Source of the DNA: Ryuthela nishihirai
Taxonomy: Eukaryota > Arthropoda > Arachnida > Araneae > Heptathelidae
Direction: 5' to 3'
Length of the DNA: 64,000 nucleotides
NCBI GenBank assembly: GCA_038380435.1
Contig: JAWZYU010000019.1
Span: forward strand, 32,265,801-32,329,800
Program-made: the position numbers and the translations under genes
Notes under the pieces: model-generated
The model's database searches: none
What the model was told of the DNA's origin: nothing
Seen by the model: only the letters and a program-made list of their open reading frames with translations
In this document: positions 57,377 through 64,000 of the stretch, in pieces
How the letters are laid out: each line of letters starts with the position of its first letter
Numbering within the stretch: the first letter of the stretch is position 1

Positions 57377-57760
57377 GGGCGGGGGTGGCTCAGTCGGTAG
57401 CGCGCCAGGCTCATAATCTGCAGTTACCAGGTTCGAGTCCCAGCTGGGTGAGCGTTAAGACTTATTTCCGCAAAACTCCCCGCCCTTCCCACGGTCAGTA
57501 GAGGACACCGATGGGCTTGGAAAGGCTGCCGTTCATCGGATGGGACGTTAAAACGTGGCCCCGTGTGCGGGATAGCTATACCCTGTGCACGTTAAAGAAC
57601 ACGCTGGATGGCCTTGACGGAGGCTACCATTTGTGTCCCAACGGCTGTTCCAGTGGGTCCCCTACCCCAACCTTCTCTGAACCTTCGGGGTCCTTATGAC
57701 CTGGCCATTTAGCACATGATGTGCAAAAAAGTGCCGCTCAGAGGTAAAAAAGTCCAACCC
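57377..57760 (+). mobile_element. Met-SINE, full length, 15-bp TSD
   Basis: AACCACTGAGCTAGG flanks it at 57362-57376 and 57761-57775. The head carries CTCATAATCTG, identical to the tRNA-Met anticodon loop region. The A and B boxes are consensus. It is among the youngest copies here. Confidence 0.95.
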
Positions 57761-57779
57761 AACCACTGAGCTAGGAGAA

Positions 57780-58606
57780 CAACTGAAAAATAAGCGGAAT
57801 AAGAAAAGCTGCCGACTTGGAATTCAGATGACTGCTTAAATTTTTTAACACTTACTTTGTCCTAAAATTATTATTAAATATTAAATTCACTTTGCAATTT
57901 TTCTATTTTTTCAAAGAAAAACTGTTGTCATGACATGTTGTTCTCAGGGTCGTTACTTAAAAATAAAAACAGTCTGAGCCTAACCAGTGTAAAAGGTCCC
58001 ATCGACATTTAATTAAACAAAATTAAACCCATTTTTGCATTCCAGTGAAAGATGAGAATCGATATCATGCCAGCTAAACAATTAAAAGAGAAGTATACAG
58101 AAGAGAAAACAGTCCTTGCAACTTTTTCTAATAAATACAGCAAACTCTATCACTAATTATCCTTAATCGAAGCTTTATCTTTTACGAAAGTTGCTGAAAC
58201 CCACCTAAGTTCGACGGAAAAGATTAACTACAGTAGTTAACCCACGCTAATAACAGAAGAACGTGTTTAACTCTGAATTAAGTTTACAAACCTATACATT
58301 TTCGTCAATATGTAATGTCTTTATCGCCGTTAGGACTTACGAATCCCTTTCTCAATGTCAAATCTTCTAAATTGGAAGTCAGCTAATAAGTATTCAGTAT
58401 AGGCGCACAAGGCACGTTTCTCATTAACCGGATCTCAACGACACAGCAGCGCATAACTGTGTGTTCAGAATGTCAATCCTTTGAAGAATGGTACACGTGG
58501 TGTTTCTCTATCAATCGAGGATGAAGGGATAGAGAAATTTCCCAGCTGTTCTGTGAGTTGATGCCGAGGTTCTTAATTCGGTATCCTGTCTTCGTTGGAA
58601 AAAAAG
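57780..58606. other. Stretch without recognised features
   Basis: Nothing could be assigned. Confidence 0.4.
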
Positions 58607-58990
58607 ACACCAATGAACTTAGAAAGGTTCCAGATGATTGGTGGGGGTTTTGTGGCGCAAGAGCAACATAGGTTAAGTTGCGCCAAACAAAGGTAAATAA
58701 AAGGACAAAAAGACATTAAAACCTACAACCAAAGTTAAAAGAAACACACAAAGAAGTTAAAAGCAACTAAAATGGAAAGCACACAACAAGGAAGAAAAGT
58801 GTAAATCTAGCAATGGATATAAAACCAGGGTAAAAGGAATCAACAAATGTAAAACAGAATAATCAATAATAGGTGTATAGGACCCATAGTATAAGAACAA
58901 CAATTCTAAATGGCGAAAGGTAAAAAAATGTTAAATGCGAGTAAAATAACGTAACGTAAGAAGTTAAAGACAGGAGTTAAAAAGATTCAT
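58607..58990. other. SINE scrap, hairpin and purine-rich tract
   Basis: 'gacaccaatgaacttagaaagg' is a scrap of Met-SINE. The hairpin TGGCGCAA/TTGCGCCA (58652-58685) begins a 300-bp A-rich, nearly pyrimidine-poor strand of 'aaaaggacaaaaagac' type. This may be an uncharacterised retroelement. Confidence 0.4.
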
Positions 58991-59150
58991 CAGATAAAAG
59001 ATGCCGAGTGTAAGGGGGCTCGGACGTAGAATCATGAAAGCTAAAATAGAAACATCGTTCAAGATTAAAAAGTGATACATTCGATTAAAATATATTTGAC
59101 TGTTAAAATGGTGTCGCAAAACTGTTACAGATGGAGCGTTAAGCCTTGGT

Positions 59151-59350
59151 TCTGTGGCCGAGTGGTTAGCACGCTTGGCTATTGATGTAAGGAACCTGGG
59201 TTCGAGCCCCGGGTGAGGCATGGATGTGTGTGTTGTTTTTCTGCAGAGGTCATGCCATCCTCTCACACCTTCTACTATGGCATATAAACTGACAGGCTCC
59301 TGTCAGACCTCTGTGTCAAACAGCTGCTTGAGGGAGCATTTTTTTTTCTG
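59151..59350 (+). mobile_element. Ser-SINE, full length
   Basis: The head TTCTGTGGCCGAGTGGTTAGC has a perfect B box (GGTTCGAGCCCC). The body ends 'cagctgcttgagggagcattttttttt'. Confidence 0.92.
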
Positions 59351-59410
59351 TGCATTGAAAACAATACCTGTTTAATGACGTAGAGAAACTGTTGTTTACC
59401 AATGAATAGG

Positions 59411-59602
59411 GAGTTGGGTTTGACTCAGTCAGGTAGCGCGTCAGGCTCGTACTCTGTAGTTTCCAGGTTCGAATCCCAACTGTACCGCGTAAAGATTTTC
59501 TCCGCTAAAAGCCGCCCTTGAGGCTTTTATAACCTAGCCATTTAACCTACTGTATGCAAAAAAATTGTCGCTCAGATGTAAAACAATTCAACCAATGAAA
59601 GG
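59411..59602 (+). mobile_element. Met-SINE, internally deleted
   Basis: The head (tgactcagtcaggtagcgcgtcaggctcgtactctg) and B box (GGTTCGAATCC) are joined after about 60 bp to the 3' end (cttttataacctagcc to gctcagatgtaaaac). About 200 bp of body are missing. Confidence 0.85.
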
Positions 59603-59603
59603 A

Positions 59604-59890
59604 TTGTTTTGGGCTCAGTGGAATAAATGGCCTGATCATAAGGACCCCCCCCCCACACACACACACACACACACAAGGGTTCAGAGAAAGTTGGGAGAAG
59701 GGAGACCCACTGGACAGATATTAGGAGACAGTTGGAAGCTTCCAGTCAAGACCATCCAGAATATTCTTTATCGGGCACAGGGTATGGCTCGCCTACTTTA
59801 CCTCCCACCCGACTGACGAAGGACTTTTTAAGCCCATTGGTGTCCGCTTTCTTCCCGAGGGCAGGGTGGGGATTTATCATCTAAATCCCC
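59604..59890 (-). mobile_element. Met-SINE with CA microsatellite
   Basis: This is a minus-strand body. A run of C followed by (CA)n at 59646-59674 has expanded at the 'ggaccc' site. The head is missing. Confidence 0.8.
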
Positions 59891-59924
59891 CATTGAGTCG
59901 TGACTGCACGAGACTGTAGCTTTC

Positions 59925-60022
59925 ATTTCATCCGAATGGTGACCTTTCAAAGACTATCAGTGTCCCCTTTCTTACTGAGAACGGAGTGGAGATTAACAAA
60001 GAAAGGTCATGAAAGGGTGACT
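59925..60022 (-). mobile_element. Met-SINE fragment
   Basis: The stretch 'tttcatccgaatggtgacctttcaaagactatcagtgtcccc' is a short piece of the family body. Confidence 0.55.
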
Positions 60023-60044
60023 CGGGCCTGGCACGCTACAGGGA

Positions 60045-60388
60045 ATTTACCCTCTATTATCTGTGAGCGGCATTTTTTCGCACACAATGGGCTAAATGTC
60101 CAGGCCACAAGTACATAAGGGTTCATAGAAGGTTGGGGGAAGAGAAACCACTGGACAGCTGTTAAGAGGCATCTGATAACCTCCCGTCGAGGCCACCCAG
60201 CTTCCATGTTCATATGCTATGGCTTTCCTGCACACTGAGCCACGGGCACACTGAGCCACGTGTTCCGAAGCACGTGACGTACGTCCCTGAGGACAGTATA
60301 GGAATTTATTGGAGATAGAGGCCAACACTGGGAAAGGTGAGACTCGAACCTTAGAATTATAGATTATGAGCCTGGCGATCTACCGAAG
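60045..60388 (-). mobile_element. Met-SINE, full length, diverged
   Basis: From 'tctgtgagcggcattttttcgcac' to the head (gcctggcgatctacc), with B-box area 'gactcgaacct' near 60342. The phrase 'gcacactgagccacg' is duplicated at 60229-60260. Confidence 0.8.
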
Positions 60389-60389
60389 G

Positions 60390-60975
60390 GCTATAGAGGA
60401 AGGCATGAGCAGAGTAGGAGAAAATCCCTGTAATACCATTCCGCTGAAAATATACAAACCCTTTCTGGAATTTGAGTGGGAGGAAATGAAAATAAGAGTA
60501 CTCGTCACATACGATGAGTTGGCGATTAAGGCGATGCCATTCCGTCTTTTATAATGCTCGTAAATCGATGCTGTATCATTGCCCCACAGTTAGATTTGAT
60601 AAACAGAATATTGATCCACATACGATTTGCTAAGCAGAATTTTTATTAACAGTTATTATGCTCTTGGCCTCATCTGCCTATTATCATAGACAAACAGATC
60701 AATCAAAAAACAAAATTATTTTATCTAAGGGTTTGCCAAATTTTTTATCCTCTTTGTGTTCTGAAAATGGTGTCAGAAAGAGCCAAAAATGATAAAAAGC
60801 CAATCAAAACTTTTTTGTCTACAATTTATATCATTTTCCTTGAATATTTTATACGTCACAGAACAAATGAGTAAATCAGTTCGAATAATAAACGTAAAAT
60901 ATTATTATGTACTCTTAATTTAAAATTTCAGAAGGAATTTACTCTAGTGAGATTATCTAATCTATAATATACAAA
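60390..60975. other. Stretch without recognised features
   Basis: Nothing could be assigned. Confidence 0.4.
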
Positions 60976-60987
60976 AAGAAAATATTT

Positions 60988-61292
60988 TAAAAAGTCTCCA
61001 TCTTGTTTAAAAGTCATCCCTTCTGGTCTAAACACCATTCCCTCTTCTCTAGAATAATCCACTCTTGTCTAAAAGTTATCCCCTTTTGTCTAAATGAAAT
61101 CCATCCTCTTGTCTAAAAATTCTCTTCTCTAAAAGCCATTCCCTTTTCTCTAAAAGTCATCCCCTCTTTTTTAAATCATATCTTGTCCAAAAGTTCTCCC
61201 CTATTCTAAATGTCCGTACCTCTTTTCTAAAAGTCACCCCTTCCTTCATTTCTAAAGACCTTTCTCTCTTAAAATCGTCTCCGTTCTTTAAA
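60988..61292. repeat. Degenerate pyrimidine-rich repeat, about 22-bp unit
   Basis: Variants of 'tctaaaagtcatcccctcttg' recur about 13 times with drift in length and sequence. Confidence 0.85.
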
Positions 61293-61639
61293 GAGGATGC
61301 TTAGTCTTAGTGATGTATCGGAAATCCATACCCAAAACGCGATAATGAACATCTTCCAACTTACTCTCCGTAGTCTTCCATCTTCCTCTAATACCTACGT
61401 AGTGAATCATCTTCTCCGACTCTAAGGGCGAACTTTGAGAGCCCTTGTAATCATTTACTCCATTAGGCAGATATGACTACTCATTTGGGTAAAACAACAC
61501 GGCTGCGTACCTTTATCCTTTTCTGGCTAACAAAGTGTGACGTAGCGTGAATGGGGAGAATATGGTGGAGACTACGAGTCTGCGCAGTTAATGCTTCGAC
61601 CATTCTCACACATGATTGATAACTCATTGATAGGCCAGT

Positions 61640-61922
61640 ACCACTTACATTTAATGCTATTCCAAAAGAATTACTAAATATAGACTCTTTTAGAAGACTT
61701 AAAATGGAATTAAAAAATTATTTGGTATTTTCTAGTTAGCTGATTTTTATGTGTTGTGTTTTGTGGATTTATTTGATGTACACCATTTTTGTGGCTGAAT
61801 GACCTATGTTTAATATAATTTATTCATTTTCCTGCAGATAAGCTATTTAGCTTTGCGGGTCAAAGTGTAAATGTATTTGTATTCTTTACTGTTATGAATA
61901 AAAATTATATTATATTTAAAAA
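61640..61922 (+). pseudogene. LINE 3' end (C-terminus of RT protein plus A-rich tail)
   Basis: In one frame, 61643-61740 encodes PVPLTFNAIPKELLNIDSF, then RRLKMELKNYL and a stop. The pattern PL-FN-LP-E--NI-S---K--LK-YL closes many CR1/Jockey-type LINE proteins. After the stop comes about 180 bp of T-rich 3' UTR, then AATAAA near 61898 and an A run at 61918. It is strongly 5'-truncated. Confidence 0.7.
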
Positions 61923-61929
61923 AAAACCC

Positions 61930-62490
61930 TATAATCTATGAGTAGTGTTAAAGCACCAACTGCGCCGTCTCAGTCTCCTCGGTTGCCACTCATACTACGT
62001 CACTGTTAAGCACAAAATTACACTTAAAAGGTTTTTACATAACATTACTCATCTTAATGTCGAATGACGTCACTTCGTTGATTATTCGATACCGTCTTGT
62101 TTGGATTGCAGAAGGATCAAGAGGACAGTCTTATTGCTAGAAAATAAAGGTTTTATGGTAAGATATATTAATTCGTTTTTCTGATTTAAAGCGAAAATTT
62201 TCATTTTATGAAATTATTACTTGATCTTCAAAGTACAGTAAATGCCTGATCATTCGGTTTGAGGATGACTATAGGGACAAGAATAATTAACTAACACGAA
62301 TGATTGAAATAATATGATTCACATTTATTAACAAAACATAAAAGAAGAGCATATGCTACAGATACTGAACATCAAAGTCTAGATAGATTTTAAAATTAAC
62401 AGCTCTTTTGATTCATAATTATGTTTAAATTTCTCATTGTCGTAGTTGTAATTTTTTTTCATCTGTAATATACACGTACAGAGACTGATA
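61930..62490. other. Stretch without recognised features
   Basis: Nothing could be assigned. Confidence 0.4.
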
Positions 62491-62591
62491 TAAGGGACGG
62501 GGCTAGGAGGTCATGTCTCCAGCCCCCCCCCCACCACCACCACCTTTGAAAATATATTAAATGGAACGGAGGTAACAAGTATATAATACGT

Positions 62592-63196
62592 TAGGTGGTC
62601 GAGTAGTTAGCGCACTTGGTTACTGGTCAAAGGGACCTAAGTTCCAGCCTCTGGTAAGGAAGGGTGGGGGTGACTCAGTCGGTAGCGCACCAGGCTCGTA
62701 ATCTGTAGTTCCCAGGTTCGAGTCCCAGCTGGGTCAGCGTTGAGATTTATCTCCGCAAAATTCCCCGCTCTGCCCACGGTCAGTAGGGGACACCGATGGG
62801 CTTGGAAAGGCCGCCATCAGTCGGATGGGACGTTAAGTCATGGCCCCGTTTGGGGAGAGCCATACCCTGTGCACGTTAAAGAACACGCTGGATGGCCTTG
62901 ACGGGAGGCTACCATCTGTCTCCCAACAGCTGTTCCAGTGGGTCCCCTCCCCCAACCTTCTCTGAGCCTTCGGGGTCCATGTGACCTGGCCATTTAGCCC
63001 ATGGTGTGCAAAAAAGTGCCGCTCAGAGGTAAAACTACCCAAACAACTCTGGTAAGGAATGGATATTTCTTTATCTGCATTGACTTTCTGCTGAAGTCTC
63101 GCTTTCTTCATAGACCTTGTCTATGGCGTGTTATACTGACAGTTACCTGTCAGAACTTTGTGGCAAATATCTGCTTGAAGAGTAATTCATTTTTAA
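62592..63196 (+). mobile_element. Ser-SINE split by a Met-SINE
   Basis: The head (ggtggtcgagtagttagcgcacttgg) runs up to 'ctctggtaaggaa' at 62661. The body resumes at 63060 (tggatatttctttatctgcattg) and ends 'ctgcttgaagagtaattc'. It is more diverged than its insert. Confidence 0.85.
62662..63046 (+). mobile_element. Met-SINE, full length, in a Ser-SINE, 13-bp TSD
   Basis: CTCTGGTAAGGAA flanks it at 62649-62661 and 63047-63059. The A box is slightly changed (TGACTCAGTCGG) and the B box is perfect. The body is near consensus. Confidence 0.95.
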
Positions 63197-63309
63197 TAAA
63201 TTTTTTAAGATTACTGAAAAGGAGGGAAAAGCTTTTATACCGGAACAGCGTTCCTGCTCGATCCAATCTTTATTTTTTTCAGATCAGCACCTGTACTATT
63301 GAATGAATA

Positions 63310-63495
63310 TGTCCTCAATCAGCTGCTTTTCACACAGATCTAACAGGAGACTGTCACTTTATACGCCGTAGTAAAAGGTCTATAGTATGGCAGGGCCTCA
63401 GCAGGAAAACAGCACAAACATCCATGCCTTACCTGGGCTCGAACCCAAGTCCCTTAGATCAGTAGCCAAACGCGCTAACTAATTGGCCGTGGGAC
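63310..63495 (-). mobile_element. Ser-SINE, near full length
   Basis: The minus strand has 'cacggccaattagttagcgcgtttggctac', a B box (GGTTCGAGCCC) and the body. The tail 'agcagctgattgaggac' is at the left. Confidence 0.88.
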
Positions 63496-63499
63496 GGTT

Positions 63500-64000
63500 C
63501 TCGTGTATTCTTACACCATGAATAATCTTCAAGCGTCTATGTACTTCGGAGGTTCAACCAAATTGCGCAATTCATTTCTCCATGAATATGTATCCTGAAG
63601 AACTGATGCGTTGTTTTGGCTAATCAGGCCAATTCTAAAAAGTCCCGTTCTAAAAAATCAGATGAATTGACATTGTCCATTCATCTGATTCTAGATCGTC
63701 CACTTTTTCTGTGGTCTTTAGACATTTTAGGTCTAGTGTAATAGAACCTGAATCTTTTAGGGTGTTGTTTTATTGTAGAGAAAAGAGGGTGCATTATGTT
63801 CATTTTACGTACGTACAAAAAAGCACCAAACTTTAATGAATGCATTTTTATAGTCCATAGCAGGCTATATTATTTATTGTTCGCTCTGTCCTAGTCTTAT
63901 TTAGAGAAGCCAATAATTGTAACTTTTCTAAAAATTCTGATTTGATCAGAGTGCAAAGCAGCATGAGAAGTACTGTCTTAGTTCATAGGACTTATTCAGA
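63500..64000. other. Stretch without recognised features
   Basis: A short inverted match (attctaaaaagtcccgttctaaaaaatcagatgaa, then ttcatctgattctagatcg) lies at about 63630-63700. Nothing else was seen. Confidence 0.4.

Larger units (their letters stand above)
62494..63293 (+). mobile_element. hAT-like MITE, copy e, hosting nested SINEs
   Basis: The left part (gggacggggctaggaggtcatg to about 62590) and right part (from about 63197, 'aataaattttttaagattactgaaaaggaggg', to 'cagatcagcacctg') match the family in order. Between them sits a Ser-SINE that itself contains a Met-SINE. Confidence 0.65.

Noticed and set aside
61643..61740. Independent small gene
   Set aside because: The peptide matches the closing segment of LINE proteins and is followed by an A-rich tail.

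Overview
This is an AT-rich eukaryotic (arthropod) window dominated by interspersed and tandem repeats. It holds one clear host gene, the terminal coding exon of a Kruppel-like zinc-finger factor on the minus strand at 43062-44303. The Tc1-type transposase relics, a DUF4817-like fragment and abundant tRNA-derived SINEs suggest a chelicerate, most likely a spider. That assignment is inference, because no species-diagnostic gene is present. Layout: 1-5.4 kb holds SINE and hAT-like MITE copies, a Tc1 transposase relic whose 48-bp segment was amplified in tandem, and a 5'-truncated LINE ending in a GAT/GAG tail. 5.4-17 kb is mostly AT-rich sequence without recognisable genes, with scattered SINEs, a DUF4817-like relic and a Jockey-like LINE end. 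17-24.7 kb has an intact-looking SINE with target-site duplication (TSD), a pogo/Tigger-like non-autonomous element, a 38-bp minisatellite of about 1 kb, and a three-level nest (SINE, then Tc1, then SINE). 24.7-36 kb has many decayed SINEs, including a SINE-in-SINE nest and a GC-rich insert with an HDV-ribozyme-like start. 36-42 kb has an ATT microsatellite, a 520-bp foldback, a roughly 30-bp minisatellite and a 704-bp MITE carrying three CTCF-like motifs. 42-45 kb is the KLF exon and the adjoining intron. 45-64 kb returns to SINEs, a decayed Tc1 transposase, an inverted pair of tRNA-like sequences, a LINE 3' end and a MITE/SINE/SINE nest. Repeat families used in the entries: Met-SINE (about 385 bp) has a tRNA-Met-like head with A and B boxes and a CCCAAC-type 3' tail. 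Ser-SINE (about 210 bp) has a tRNA-Ser-like head and ends in GCAGCTGCTTGAGGGG plus a T/A-rich tail. SINE-C is a third, poorly preserved tRNA-like family. Several copies have exact TSDs of 10-15 bp, as expected for LINE-driven insertion. The autonomous elements seen (Tc1, LINEs) are all broken by stops, frameshifts or insertions. The host gene is probably regulated by sequences outside or between these elements. The regulatory-motif-rich MITE lying 1.1 kb beyond its stop codon is the most interesting candidate interaction between mobile DNA and the gene. All family names come from motif recognition by eye, without database searches.
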